From: CAVVAL01 sp963742725
GTDB lineage: Bacteria; Actinomycetota; Actinomycetes; Mycobacteriales; Cryptosporangiaceae
Direction: 5' to 3'
Assembly: GCA_963742725.1 (NCBI GenBank)
Contig: CAVUMX010000003.1
Span: forward strand, 2,232,001 to 2,296,000
Length of the DNA stretch: 64,000 bases
The notes beneath the pieces were generated by a model that searched no databases, was not told the origin of the DNA, and saw only the letters and a list, made by a program, of their open reading frames with translations. Every line of letters begins with the position of its first letter. The stretch's first letter is position 1. The translations under genes and the position numbers were made by a program. Positions 37,725 to 46,797 of the stretch are shown piece by piece.

Positions 37725-38504
37725 GTGCTGCACACGTTGAGATTTCGCATCATCGGGCCGGTCGAGTTCGACAGCGGGTCCGGTTGGCACGGCGTCAAGT
37801 CCGCGAAGCAGCGCGCGCTGCTGGCCGCCCTCATCATCCGGGCCAACCACATCGTGCCCGCCGACCAGCTCTACGACGAGCTGTGGGAGGGCGAGCCGCC
37901 CAATTCAGCGAACACGCTCCTGGCCGGCTACGTCTGGCGATTACGCCGGCTCCTCGGCGACCGGGACGGCGAGGCCATCGTCACCCGCTCCCCCGGCTAC
38001 CAGCTTCAGGTGTCGCCCGGCACGCTCGACGTCCACGAGTACGAGGCCCGGGTGGCCGTCGCGCACGCCAACCTGAGGAACGGCAACGCGGAAGCCGCCG
38101 TGGTGGGCTTCACCGACGCGTTCGCGCTGTGGCGGGGCGTGCCGCTCGCCGACGTGCACCGCTCGCCGCTCGTCCGGGCCGAGGTGGCGCGGTGGGAGGA
38201 GTCCTGGATCGCCGCAGCCGAGGCGCGCATCGGCGCCCGGCTGCAACTCGGCCGGCACGCGTCGGTCCTGCCGGATCTCAAACACATGGTCTCCCAGCAT
38301 CCGCTCCGCGAACGGCTGCACGGCTACCTCATGCTCGCCCTCTACCGCGACGGGCAGCAGGCCATGGCGCTGGCCGCCTACCGCGATCTTCGCCGGCTGC
38401 TGATCGACGAACTCGGCGTCGAACCCAGCACCGCATTGCGCGGATTGCAACAGCGCATTCTCCGCAACGATCCGTCGCTGCTCGGCAGCGGCGCACTGGT
38501 CTGA
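37725..38504 (+). CDS. SARP-family transcriptional activator of the island
   Basis: This 259-residue small SARP has an N-terminal OmpR-type winged helix (FRIIGPVEFDSGSGWHGVKS, AKQRALLAALIIRANHIVP, YVWRLRRLLGD), then the BTAD helical domain (DVHEYEARVAVAHANLRNG to DELGVEPSTALRGLQQRIL). The GTG at 37725 follows GGGGGTGG. SARPs recruit RNA polymerase to promoters by binding direct heptamers; four such repeats lie 230-270 bp upstream. It is divergent from the NRPS operon and is its probable pathway-specific activator. Confidence 0.94.
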   Translation: MLHTLRFRIIGPVEFDSGSGWHGVKSAKQRALLAALIIRANHIVPADQLYDELWEGEPPNSANTLLAGYVWRLRRLLGDRDGEAIVTRSPGYQLQVSPGTLDVHEYEARVAVAHANLRNGNAEAAVVGFTDAFALWRGVPLADVHRSPLVRAEVARWEESWIAAAEARIGARLQLGRHASVLPDLKHMVSQHPLRERLHGYLMLALYRDGQQAMALAAYRDLRRLLIDELGVEPSTALRGLQQRILRNDPSLLGSGALV

Positions 38505-38514
38505 CGAATTGGCC

Positions 38515-38528
38515 TGCCCGAAAGGGCA
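38515..38528. terminator. Short GNRA-loop hairpin between converging SARP and MFS genes
   Basis: TGCCC-GAAA-GGGCA lies 10 bp after the SARP stop and 26 bp before the MFS stop. The GAAA tetraloop adds stability. The stem is short, so termination strength is uncertain. Confidence 0.45.
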
Positions 38529-38553
38529 CGGTGAATTGCGCAGTCGAGGGAAA

Positions 38554-39723
38554 TCAGCGCCGGACGAGCGGTCGTATCACCAACGCGACGGCCAGTACCG
38601 AATAGGCGACACCCACCGCGAATGCCACGGCCGGTCCGTCCCGTTCGACCAGCACACCGGCGACGCCCGAGCCGGCGGAACTGCCCACCAGGAACGCCGT
38701 CACCAGCCACGCGAACGCCTCGGTGACCGTCCCGTCCGGCGCGAGTTCGTCAACCAGGACGAATGTGCACGTCAGCAGCGGCGGCAGGGCCAGCCCGGAG
38801 ACGATCGACAGCGCGACCATGACGGCCGGACCGGGCGTGAGCACCAGCGGCACGTACCCGATCGCGAGCGCCCCGACCAGGACCGTCAGCCGCCGGGCCG
38901 GGTCCGTCGCGGGCGGGCGGCTGCCGTAGTAGAGGCCGCCGATCAGTGCGCCGAGGGCGTTCGCGGCGACCAGCCAGCCGGACAGCGACCGGCTGCCGGT
39001 GCCCTCCGCGTATGCGGTGATCGCCACGACGAACGTCCCGACCGTCGCCCCGACCAGCACGACGGCCAGCAGCAGCCGGCGCAGCGACCGGGAGCGCAGC
39101 GGTCCGGCCCAGTGCTTCTCGGCGGGTACCGCGCGCCAGGCGCGTGACGGTCCGGCGGCGGCGAAGGCCACGGCACCGACGATGCCGAACAGGCCCGCGC
39201 CCAGCACGCCGCCGCCGGGGCCGGCGAGCGCCACACCGGCGAGCACCAGCAGCGGACCGACCACGAAGATCACTTCCTGCAGCGCGGCGTCCAGTGCGTA
39301 CGCGGCGTGCAGTGCGGTCGCGTCCGGCAGGACGTCGGGCCAGAGCGCTCGCAGGCACGGCTCCAGCGGCGGTGCGGCCAGCCCGGCGACGGCCGCCGCG
39401 GCGAGGGCGGTGACGCGGTGGTCCGGGGCCGCGACCGCGAGGACACCGAACCCCGCCGCCGACCCGAGCGCGCCGCCGACGAGCACGACGGCCTGACGGG
39501 TCCGGTCGATGAGCCGCGCGAGGACCGGACCGCCGATCGCGGTACCGCCGGCGAACACGGCGGCGAGCAGCCCCGCGAACGCGTAGCTCCCGCCCCGTTC
39601 GCGGACGAGCAGGACGATGGCCAGCGCCGACATCCCGCCGGGCAGGCGTCCGACCAGTGCGGCGCCGAGCAGGCGGGGTACGTGCCGGGTCCGGGCGACG
39701 GACAGCAGCGTTGATTCAGACAA
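38554..39723 (-). CDS. MFS transporter (right flank of the biosynthetic island)
   Basis: This 389-residue major-facilitator protein has twelve predicted membrane segments and loop motif GGPVLARLIDRTRQAVVLVGG. The start is a TTG at 39723, read from MSESTLLSVARTRHVPRLLG and supported by GGGAGTCCCTT upstream. It resembles the actinobacterial MFS_1 exporters found beside biosynthetic clusters. It converges on the SARP gene. Self-resistance or product export is inferred from place. Confidence 0.88.
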   Translation of the reverse strand: MSESTLLSVARTRHVPRLLGAALVGRLPGGMSALAIVLLVRERGGSYAFAGLLAAVFAGGTAIGGPVLARLIDRTRQAVVLVGGALGSAAGFGVLAVAAPDHRVTALAAAAVAGLAAPPLEPCLRALWPDVLPDATALHAAYALDAALQEVIFVVGPLLVLAGVALAGPGGGVLGAGLFGIVGAVAFAAAGPSRAWRAVPAEKHWAGPLRSRSLRRLLLAVVLVGATVGTFVVAITAYAEGTGSRSLSGWLVAANALGALIGGLYYGSRPPATDPARRLTVLVGALAIGYVPLVLTPGPAVMVALSIVSGLALPPLLTCTFVLVDELAPDGTVTEAFAWLVTAFLVGSSAGSGVAGVLVERDGPAVAFAVGVAYSVLAVALVIRPLVRR

Positions 39724-39899
39724 AAGGGACTCCCGAGGCGAGAAAGGGCGGGCTGGACGGCGCCGCCTACCTCGGGAAGTCGGTGCGCTCGTGGTCGTCG
39801 CCGTAGAGCGGCAGCGGCACGGGCGGGAACATGGGCCCGATCCTGACCGGAGCGGGGCGGTCCGGTCAACTTCGAAATGCGGGTACCCGGACCCCGCCC

Positions 39900-39905
39900 T
39901 ACGCT
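39900..39905 (+). promoter_or_regulatory. -10 element for a leaderless transcript
   Basis: TACGCT is followed by GACCGC and the GTG at 39912, the same 6-nt spacing seen at 7472, 8943 and 17846. It supports the GTG as start. Confidence 0.5.
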
Positions 39906-39911
39906 GACCGC

Positions 39912-40580
39912 GTGACCTCCATCCCGATCTTCCCCTTGGGGACAGTGCTCTTTCCCGGGGTGGTGCTGCCGCTACACATCTTCGAGCCCCGGTACCGCGC
40001 GCTCGTGCGCGACATGATGGCCGCCGCCGAGCCCGTCGACCGGGAGTTCGGCGTCGTCGCGATCCGGCAGGGCTGGGAGGTCGGCACCGACGGCGTCAGC
40101 GCGCTCCACGACGTCGGGTGCACCGCGGAACTGCGCCAGGTCACCCCGTACGGCGACGGGCGGTTCGACATCGTCTCGATCGGCCGCCGCCGCTTCCGCC
40201 TGACCAGTGTGGACCCCCACGGCGACCCGTACGTGCGCGGAACGGTCGACTGGCTCGCCGACGGGCCCGAGGACGACGGCGCCGACCTGCTCGCCCGCAG
40301 CGTCGGCGACCTCTTCCTCACCTGCCGGCGGCTCCTCGGCGCGCTCGACGATCAGCCCGACCGCGAACTGCCGTCCGAACCCGAACTGGTCGCCAACCTC
40401 GTCGCCACCGCCGCGCCGTTCACCCTGGACGACCGGCAGAGTCTCCTCGACGCGACCAGCGTCACCGAGCGGCTGCGGCGGGAACTGAAGCTGCTCAAGC
40501 GGGAGGTGACGATGCTGTCCCGGTTGCGGGCGGTGCCGGTGCCGCTGGCGGAGCTGCGGATGCCGATGGGCCCGAACTGA
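39912..40580 (+). CDS. LON peptidase N-terminal substrate-binding domain protein
   Basis: This 222-residue protein consists only of the Lon substrate-binding (LAN) domain: SIPIFPLGTVLFPGVVLPLHIFEPRYRAL, FDIVSIGRRRFRL and the C-terminal helix ERLRRELKLLKREVTMLSRL. It has no ATPase or protease part, as in many single-domain actinobacterial members; the role is unknown. A related gene lies close to hisD in Streptomyces (from memory), so here the NRPS island appears to separate them. Its 3' end overlaps the converging gene by 86 bp. Confidence 0.92.
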   Translation: MTSIPIFPLGTVLFPGVVLPLHIFEPRYRALVRDMMAAAEPVDREFGVVAIRQGWEVGTDGVSALHDVGCTAELRQVTPYGDGRFDIVSIGRRRFRLTSVDPHGDPYVRGTVDWLADGPEDDGADLLARSVGDLFLTCRRLLGALDDQPDRELPSEPELVANLVATAAPFTLDDRQSLLDATSVTERLRRELKLLKREVTMLSRLRAVPVPLAELRMPMGPN

Positions 40581-41412
40581 AGACCGGGCTGAACGCCGGC
40601 GCCGGCGACGTCGGCGGATCGGCGTCCCTGGTGCTCTCGGCGCCGAGGTCCGGGCGGTGCGACCAGGCCGCGTTCACCACGTACACGATCACGGCCACCG
40701 TGGCCTGCAGGAACACCAGGCCCTGAGCGCGGAGCTTCATCGGCTGCTCGAACCCGCGCCCGACGTCGGCGTCGCGGAGCAGCCCGCGGTACTCGTCCAG
40801 CCCGAACTGGCTGCCCAGCTTCCACGTGATCCACGAGCTGGCGATCGCACCGGCCGCGAGCCCGACGAGCATCGCCGGCCCCCGCCACCGCCGCAGCACC
40901 CACGCGAGCGCGCCGACCAGGACCCCGGCGCCGAGCGCGATCGCGCCGAACGAGCCGTCCCCGCCGACGAACGCCTCCGTGTCGTAGTCCTCCAGCAGCG
41001 GACCGGCGTCGGTCATCACCACCGCCACGTGCGGCCCGATCGCCGACCACAGGAACGCGAGCGGCACACCCAGCACGGCGACGACGGCCGCCACCGCCAC
41101 GGCGACCAGCGCGTCCCGCCAGGTCACGGGCGCGGGGCCACGGAAGGACGGGAACGCTCTAGCTGACTCGTCCGGCGCGGGCCACGCCGGAAGCGTGGCG
41201 CCGAGCGTCGGAGGGCGCGTGTCGGGGTAGGGCGTGTCGCCGTGGGCCGTGTCGCCGTGGGCCGTGTCGCCGTGGGCCGTGTCGCCGTGGGCCGTGTCGC
41301 CGTGGGCCGTGTCGCCGTGGGCCGTGTCGGTGCCGGCGTGGGGGGTGCCGGCGTGGGGGGTGCCGGAGGTGGCCGGTTCCGGCGCGGGGACACGCTCGTC
41401 GAAGTCGCTCAT
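40495..41412 (-). CDS. DUF2567-like membrane protein with variable TAHGD repeats
   Basis: This is a 305-residue protein. Residues 1-70 are a Pro/Thr/His-rich cytoplasmic tail with six TAHGD repeats. Four membrane segments follow (about 97-125, 155-175, 182-198 and 228-248). Between segments one and two lies DAGPLLEDYDTEAFVGGDG, and between three and four WKLGSQFGLDEY, which resemble mycobacterial DUF2567 proteins. A low-complexity C terminus (SASAAPPAAPAPPATG) follows. The function is unknown. The last 86 bp overlap the Lon-domain gene on the other strand, so the true stop region is under double coding constraint. Confidence 0.78.
   Translation of the reverse strand: MSDFDERVPAPEPATSGTPHAGTPHAGTDTAHGDTAHGDTAHGDTAHGDTAHGDTAHGDTPYPDTRPPTLGATLPAWPAPDESARAFPSFRGPAPVTWRDALVAVAVAAVVAVLGVPLAFLWSAIGPHVAVVMTDAGPLLEDYDTEAFVGGDGSFGAIALGAGVLVGALAWVLRRWRGPAMLVGLAAGAIASSWITWKLGSQFGLDEYRGLLRDADVGRGFEQPMKLRAQGLVFLQATVAVIVYVVNAAWSHRPDLGAESTRDADPPTSPAPAFSPVFSSGPSASAAPPAAPAPPATGTASSPPA
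41234..41323. repeat. Perfect 15-bp tandem repeat, six copies, coding
   Basis: GTGTCGCCGTGGGCC is repeated six times without change, encoding TAHGD on the minus strand. A 15-bp GTGCCGGCGTGGGGG pair follows at 41331-41360, encoding TPHAG. Perfect identity points to recent expansion by slippage. Confidence 0.9.
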
Positions 41413-41480
41413 CGGCCCTTCCGGTGTTGCTGGTGGTCACCTACGAGCCTCGCACACCGCGTCGCGTGTTGCCGAACGAT

Positions 41481-41555
41481 CCCTCAGGGCCGGCAGATCA
41501 GCGCCGGCAGATCAGCGCCGGCCGATCAGGGCCGGCCGATTACTCAGGGCCGGAC
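41481..41555. repeat. Degenerate short tandem repeats at the end of the amidohydrolase gene
   Basis: GGCCGGCAGATCAGCGCCGG-like units of 13-14 bp recur about five times. CCTCAGGGCCGG at the left edge recurs as CTCAGGGCCGG at 41543-41553. The rightmost copy holds the amidohydrolase stop and last codons. It may act as a set of weak hairpins ending transcription. Confidence 0.5.
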
Positions 41556-42842
41556 GAGGCGGCCGTCGGCGACGACGGCCACGGGCGCGCGCCACGCTCC
41601 CGGTTCCACGAGCGGATCCGCCGACAGCAGTACCAGCGCGGCGGCGCTCCCCACCTCGATACGACCCGTACGGCCGCGCACGCCGTACGCCCCGGCGGCA
41701 CCCTCCGTGGCGGCCCGCAACGCGCCCATGCGGCCCAGGCCCGTGTCTGCCAGCCGGTCGAGTTCGCGCGGGTCGACGCCCGTACAGGTGCCGGTGTTGC
41801 CGAGATCGGTGCCGTAGATCAGGCGCACGCCGGTGCGGTGCAGTGCGGCGGCGTTGCGGGCCGCTTCCCGTCCCTTGCCGGCGGAGAAGAACGTCTGCAA
41901 CGTCGAGACGACGGGGATGCCGGCGACTGCGATCCGCTCGATCGTGGCGTCGTCGAGGCGGTCGGTCGGCGTGTGGCACAGCTCGTCGACGCCCGCGTCC
42001 AGCGCGCGGCTGACCATGGGCGCGCTCAAGGCGTGCGCGGTGACGGCGAGACCGGCGTCGTGGGCTGCCTCGACCAGCGCGCGTACCGTCGACGGGCTCG
42101 GCACCGGCCAGCCCGCGCCGGGTTCGAGCGCGATCTTGACCAGGTCGACGCCCTCGGCGACGAGCCGCCGGATCGCCGGCACGGCCTGCTCCGGCGCGTC
42201 CACGAATCGCGAGAAGCCGTCCGCGCCCCAGGTCGAGGACGGGTACCCGCCCACCGCGGTGATCACCGGACCGGCGACCGCCACGCCCGGCGACCCCTCC
42301 GGCGGACGTCCGATCGTGCGCCAGCGGCTCGCGGAGTCCGGCGGCGCACCGAGGTCGCGCACGGACACCAGCCCGCCGCGCAGCTCGTCGCGCGGCGACC
42401 CGAACGCCAGGTGGACGTGCGCGTCGATGACGCCGGGCCCGATCCAGGCCCGCGGACCGCCGAGGACGAGCAGGTCGGCGGGCAGCCGGAGCCTGCCCGC
42501 CGGCGCCATCTCGACCACCGACCCGTCGGCGCCGACCACCACGACGCCGTCGAACACCTCGGCCTCGCCGCCCGGCCAGACCATGCCCCGCAACGCCACA
42601 CCCCGCCCGAGCACCCGGATGCCGGGCACCGCTGTGGTCAGCGTCGCCGCCGCTGCCGTGCCCGCCGGCAGACCGGCCGCGCCACCGGAGCCCAGCCGGC
42701 CCACCGTCGCGCCACCGGCGTGTCCGTCGGCAGTCGGTCCGCCGGCCTGGCCGGGAGGGCGGCGGGCGAAGCGGAGGCCGGCGACCGCCAGCCCCGCGAG
42801 GAGGCCGCAGCACATCGCGAGAGTTGATCCGCGCACCCTCAT
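41544..42842 (-). CDS. Amidohydrolase (imidazolonepropionase/prolidase-like)
   Basis: This 432-residue metal-dependent amidohydrolase has an N-terminal hydrophobic segment (STLAMCCGLLAGLAVAGL) that may anchor or export it, then a Gly/Ala-rich linker. The TIM barrel has GVIDAHVHLAF (HxH metal site), LVKIALEP (Lys position), VTAHALS and ELCHTPT (two metal His) and YGTDLGNTG (catalytic Asp). The substrate is unknown; relatives hydrolyse cyclic amides or Xaa-Pro dipeptides. The ATG has GAGGAGGGGCAC before it. Confidence 0.88.
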   Translation of the reverse strand: MRVRGSTLAMCCGLLAGLAVAGLRFARRPPGQAGGPTADGHAGGATVGRLGSGGAAGLPAGTAAAATLTTAVPGIRVLGRGVALRGMVWPGGEAEVFDGVVVVGADGSVVEMAPAGRLRLPADLLVLGGPRAWIGPGVIDAHVHLAFGSPRDELRGGLVSVRDLGAPPDSASRWRTIGRPPEGSPGVAVAGPVITAVGGYPSSTWGADGFSRFVDAPEQAVPAIRRLVAEGVDLVKIALEPGAGWPVPSPSTVRALVEAAHDAGLAVTAHALSAPMVSRALDAGVDELCHTPTDRLDDATIERIAVAGIPVVSTLQTFFSAGKGREAARNAAALHRTGVRLIYGTDLGNTGTCTGVDPRELDRLADTGLGRMGALRAATEGAAGAYGVRGRTGRIEVGSAAALVLLSADPLVEPGAWRAPVAVVADGRLVRP

Positions 42843-42860
42843 GTGCCCCTCCTCGCCGCC

Positions 42861-42926
42861 AACTGTCGGGCTTATCGGGGTATACCGCTCCCGAAGTCAG
42901 AACGCTAGTCCGGACAGTCCGGTTTG
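42861..42926. repeat. Dispersed intergenic element, copy A
   Basis: It begins AACTGTCGGG, continues TATCGGGGTAT and ends CCGGACAGTCCGGTTTG. The right end contains a 13-bp palindrome (CCGGAC-A-GTCCGG). Near-identical copies are at 59782 and 62114. It lies between dnaE and the amidohydrolase, upstream of the latter. Confidence 0.85.
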
Positions 42927-42927
42927 T

Positions 42928-43021
42928 ACCGGCGCCCGGCCCGCACCGGCGCCCGGCCCGCACCGCCGCCCAGCACCGCACCGCCACGCGCGCAGCGCGC
43001 ACCGCCACGCGCGCAGCGCGC
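42928..43021. repeat. Two sets of short tandem repeats downstream of dnaE
   Basis: A 17-bp unit (ACCGGCGCCCGGCCCGC) occurs twice at 42928-42961. A 21-bp unit (beginning ACCGCCACGCGCGCAGCGC) occurs twice at 42980-43021, each unit containing the near-palindrome GCGCGCAGCGCGC. It lies immediately beyond copy A of the dispersed element and may form the dnaE terminator. Confidence 0.65.
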
Positions 43022-43058
43022 AAGACACCGGCACCTGGCGCTGGCGCGAGGCGTGCGT

Positions 43059-46000
43059 TCAGCCTACGACGCTGGTAGGGCCGAGCAACTGCTTGAGATC
43101 GGCCATCAGCGCGGGCGTCGGGTTGACCCGCAGCCCGTCGGACAGGCGCAGCGGCGTGGTCCGTTCGCCGTTGAGCAGGTGCAGGTGGACGTCCGTGGTG
43201 CCCGGGTGGGTGGTCAGGACCTCGCGGAGCCGTTCGACGAGCGGTGGCGTGCAGCGGGGCGCCGGGACGGACACCACGACGGGGCCACGCGCGTCCTCGG
43301 CGACGCTGACGTCGAGCATCTTGAGGTCCATCGCCATGACGCGCGGCACGTCGTCGCGCCGGTCGACGCGGCCCTTCACGGCGACGACGGCGTCCTCGGC
43401 GAGGTGGTGGCCGACCAGCTCGTAGGTGTTCGGGAAGAACAGCACCTCGACGGCGCCTTCGAGGTCTTCCAGGTTCGCCATCGCCCAGGACTTGCCCTGC
43501 TTGGTGACCTTGCGGGTGACGCCCGAGAGGATCCCGGCGACCGTGACGACCTTGCCGTCGGTGACCGACTCGTCCGACAGGCCGGCGACCGTCGTGTCGG
43601 CGTGCGCCGCGAGCAGGTGCTCGACGCCGAACAGCGGGTGGTCGGAGACGTAGAGGCCGAGCATCTCCCGCTCGAACGCCAGCAGGTCGCCCTTGTCCCA
43701 CTCGCCGGTCGGGATCGGCGGCGTGACCGTGATCTCGACGCCGCCCTCCTCGTCGTCACCGAAGCCGCCGCCGAACAGGTCGAACTGGCCGATCGCCTCG
43801 TTGCGCTTGGTGTCCATGAACGCGTCGATGGCGTCCGCGTGGACGGCGAGCAGGCCGCGCCGGGTGTGCCCGAGTGAGTCGAACGCGCCGGCCTTGATCA
43901 GCGATTCCACCGTCTTCTTGTTGCAGACGACGGCGTCGACCTTGCGGAGGAAGTCGTAGAAGTCGGCGAACTGGCCCTTCTCCGCGCGGGTGGCCACCAC
44001 CGACGCGACGACGTTGGCGCCGACGTTGCGGATCGCGGTGAGGCCGAAGCGGATGTCGGTGCCGGTCGGGGTGAAGTTCGCGTCGGAGGCGTTGACGTCG
44101 GGCGGCAGCACCTTGATGCCCATCTTGCGGCACTCGTTCAGGTAGACCGCGCTCTTGTCCTTGTCGTCCCGGACGCTGGTGAGCAGCCCGGCCATGTACT
44201 CGGCCGGGTAGTTCGCCTTGAGGTAGGCCGTCCAGTACGACACCAGCCCGTAGCCGGCGGTGTGCGCCTTGTTGAACGCGTAGTCGGAGAACGGGACGAG
44301 GATGTCCCACAGCGCCTTGATCGCCGCGTCGGAGAAGCCGTTGGTCTTCATGCCGTCGCGGAACGGCACGTACTCCTTGTCGAGGATCTCCTTCTTCTTC
44401 TTGCCCATCGCGCGGCGGAGCAGGTCCGCGGCGCCGAGGGAGTAGCCGGCGAGCTTCTGCGCGACGGCCATGACCTGCTCCTGGTACACGATCAGGCCGT
44501 GCGTGTCGCCGAGGATCTCCTTGAGCGGCTCTTCGAGTTCCGGGTGGATCGGAACGACCGGCTTGCGGCCGTTCTTGCGGTCGGCGTAGTCGTTGTGCGC
44601 GTTCGCGCCCATCGGACCCGGCCGGTACAGCGCGAGGACGGCGGAGATGTCCTCGAAGTTGTCGGGGACCATCGAGCGCAGCAGCGAGCGCATCGGGCCG
44701 CCGTCGAGCTGGAACACGCCGAGCGTGTCGCCACGGGCCAGCAGCTCGTAGGTGGCCTTGTCGTCGAGGCCGAGGGTCTCCAGTTCCAGGGTCGTGTCGC
44801 GGTTCGCCGCGATGTTGTTGATCGCGTCGTCGATGACCGTGAGGTTCCGCAGGCCCAGGAAGTCCATCTTGAGCAGGCCGAGCGTCTCGCACGTCGGGTA
44901 GTCGAACTGGGTGATGATCGCGCCGTCCGCCTCCCGCTTCCACAGCGGGATGTGGTCGGTCAGCGGCTCCGCCGACATGATCACGCCGGCCGCGTGCACG
45001 CCGGCCTGGCGGATCAGCCCCTCCAGGCCCCGGGCGGTGTCGATGACCTTCTTGACGTCCGGCTCGGACTCGTACAGCCCGCGGATCTCGCCCGCCTCGC
45101 TGAACCGCTTGTGCTCCGGGTCGAAGATGCCGGCGAGCGGGATGTCCTTGCCCATGACGGCCGGCGGCATCGCCTTGGTGATCCGGTCGCCCAGCGCGTA
45201 CGGGTAGCCGAGCACGCGGGCCGAGTCCTTGATCGCGGCCTTGGCCTTGATCGTGCCGTACGTGACGATCTGGGCGACCTTGTCCTCGCCCCACTTCTCC
45301 GTCACGTACCGGATGACGTCACCGCGCCGACGCTCGTCGAAGTCGATGTCGATATCGGGCATGGACACGCGGTCGGGGTTGAGGAACCGCTCGAACAGCA
45401 GTCCGTGCGGGATCGGGTCCAGGTCGGTGATGCCCATGGCGTAGGCGACCAGCGAGCCGGCTGCGGACCCACGGCCCGGGCCGACCCGGATCCCGTTGGT
45501 CTTCGCCCACATGATGAAGTCGGCCGTGACCAGGAAGTAGGCCGGGAAGCCCATCTTGAGGATGATGTCGATCTCGTACTCGGCCTGCGTGCGGTGCTGC
45601 TCGTCGTAGCCGGACGGGAAGCGGCGGTCCATGCCCGCCCAGACCTCGTGCCGGAACCACGTCTCCTCGGTCTCACCGTCCGGGACCGGGAACCGGGGCA
45701 TCAGGTTCCGCTTCTCGAACGACACGTCGACCCGCTCGGCGATGAGCAGCGTCGAGTCGCAGCCCTGCCGCCAGATCTCGGAGCTGTCGATGGCCCGCAT
45801 CTCTTCGGCGGACTTCAGGTAGTAGCCGGTGCCGTCGAACTTGAACCGGCCCGGGTCGGCCTGCTGCGCGCCCGTCTGGATGCACAGCAGCACGTCGTGG
45901 GCGTCGCGCTCGTGCGCGTAGGTGTAGTGCGAGTCGTTGGTGACCACGAACGGCAGCGCCAGCTCGTCGGCGATCCGCCTGAGACCGTCCCGGACCCGGC

Positions 46001-46592
46001 TCTCGATCTCCAGCCCGTGGTCCATCACCTCGACGAAGAAGTTCTCAGCGCCGAAGATGTCCCGGTAGGAGGAGGCCGCGGCGAGGGCCTTGTCGTACTG
46101 GCCGAGCCGCAGCCGCGTCTGCACCTCGCCGGACGGGCAGCCCGTGGTCGCGATGATGCCCCGGGCGTGCTCGGCGAGGATCTCCCGGTCCATGCGGGGC
46201 TTGCGGAAGAACCCGTCCATCGACGCCTGGGACGTCAGCCGGAACAGGTTGTGCATGCCCTCGGTGGTCTCGGCCCACATCGTCATGTGGGTGAAGGCGC
46301 CGGCACCGGAGATGTCGTCGCTCTTCTGGTGCGGCTCGCCCCAGCGCACCGGCTTCTTCACGTGCCGCGTCTCGGGCGCGAGGTAGGCCTCGATGCCGAC
46401 GATCGGCTTCACGCCCGCCTCGGTGGCCTGCCGCCAGAAGTCGTACGCCCCGTACATGTTGCCGTGGTCGGTCATCGCGACCGCCGGCATCTCCATCCGG
46501 GCGGCTTCCTTGAACAGCTCCTTCAGCTTGGCCGCACCGTCAAGCATCGAATACTCGGTGTGAACGTGCAGGTGCACGAACTTTTCGGCCAT
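43059..46592 (-). CDS. dnaE: DNA polymerase III alpha subunit DnaE (DnaE1 type)
   Basis: This 1,177-residue replicative polymerase has a PHP domain at the start ([15 protein letters not shown]), the catalytic triad in [34 protein letters not shown], the helix-hairpin-helix and OB parts ([18 protein letters not shown]), and a C-terminal region. The length is typical for the actinobacterial DnaE1. The ATG at 46592 has GGGAGG 11 nt upstream; a GTG four codons earlier overlaps that site and is less likely. Confidence 0.97.
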   Translation of the reverse strand: MAEKFVHLHVHTEYSMLDGAAKLKELFKEAARMEMPAVAMTDHGNMYGAYDFWRQATEAGVKPIVGIEAYLAPETRHVKKPVRWGEPHQKSDDISGAGAFTHMTMWAETTEGMHNLFRLTSQASMDGFFRKPRMDREILAEHARGIIATTGCPSGEVQTRLRLGQYDKALAAASSYRDIFGAENFFVEVMDHGLEIESRVRDGLRRIADELALPFVVTNDSHYTYAHERDAHDVLLCIQTGAQQADPGRFKFDGTGYYLKSAEEMRAIDSSEIWRQGCDSTLLIAERVDVSFEKRNLMPRFPVPDGETEETWFRHEVWAGMDRRFPSGYDEQHRTQAEYEIDIILKMGFPAYFLVTADFIMWAKTNGIRVGPGRGSAAGSLVAYAMGITDLDPIPHGLLFERFLNPDRVSMPDIDIDFDERRRGDVIRYVTEKWGEDKVAQIVTYGTIKAKAAIKDSARVLGYPYALGDRITKAMPPAVMGKDIPLAGIFDPEHKRFSEAGEIRGLYESEPDVKKVIDTARGLEGLIRQAGVHAAGVIMSAEPLTDHIPLWKREADGAIITQFDYPTCETLGLLKMDFLGLRNLTVIDDAINNIAANRDTTLELETLGLDDKATYELLARGDTLGVFQLDGGPMRSLLRSMVPDNFEDISAVLALYRPGPMGANAHNDYADRKNGRKPVVPIHPELEEPLKEILGDTHGLIVYQEQVMAVAQKLAGYSLGAADLLRRAMGKKKKEILDKEYVPFRDGMKTNGFSDAAIKALWDILVPFSDYAFNKAHTAGYGLVSYWTAYLKANYPAEYMAGLLTSVRDDKDKSAVYLNECRKMGIKVLPPDVNASDANFTPTGTDIRFGLTAIRNVGANVVASVVATRAEKGQFADFYDFLRKVDAVVCNKKTVESLIKAGAFDSLGHTRRGLLAVHADAIDAFMDTKRNEAIGQFDLFGGGFGDDEEGGVEITVTPPIPTGEWDKGDLLAFEREMLGLYVSDHPLFGVEHLLAAHADTTVAGLSDESVTDGKVVTVAGILSGVTRKVTKQGKSWAMANLEDLEGAVEVLFFPNTYELVGHHLAEDAVVAVKGRVDRRDDVPRVMAMDLKMLDVSVAEDARGPVVVSVPAPRCTPPLVERLREVLTTHPGTTDVHLHLLNGERTTPLRLSDGLRVNPTPALMADLKQLLGPTSVVG

Positions 46593-46786
46593 GGAGCGGC
46601 GCACCTCCCGGTGACGGCAGCGAGTGGGGTGGGCGAGCCCACGCGAGGAGGACTACCGCGCCCCAGCCTAGGCCAGTGCGGGCGCCGCCCCGGACTCCCA
46701 CACCGGAGGAAGCTAGACCCACCCTCCGACAGTTTTCCGAAGCCGCAGCTCAGTGCGTCTGTGGACCCGGCCGCGACCGGCGTGTT

Positions 46787-46792
46787 TATGTT
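46787..46792 (+). promoter_or_regulatory. Possible -10 element next to the start codon
   Basis: TATGTT is followed by GACGG and ATG at 46798, consistent with a leaderless transcript (5-nt spacing). No ribosome site is present. Confidence 0.4.
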
Positions 46793-46797
46793 GACGG

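Noticed and set aside
18394..39723. Island considered as an integrated mobile element
   Set aside because: No integrase, transposase, tRNA attachment site or flanking direct repeat was found at either edge. Hairpins at the edges look like ordinary terminators.
41234..41323. Regular short repeats suggestive of a CRISPR array
   Set aside because: The 15-bp units are directly adjacent with no spacers and encode TAHGD in frame, so this is a coding minisatellite. No cas genes are present.
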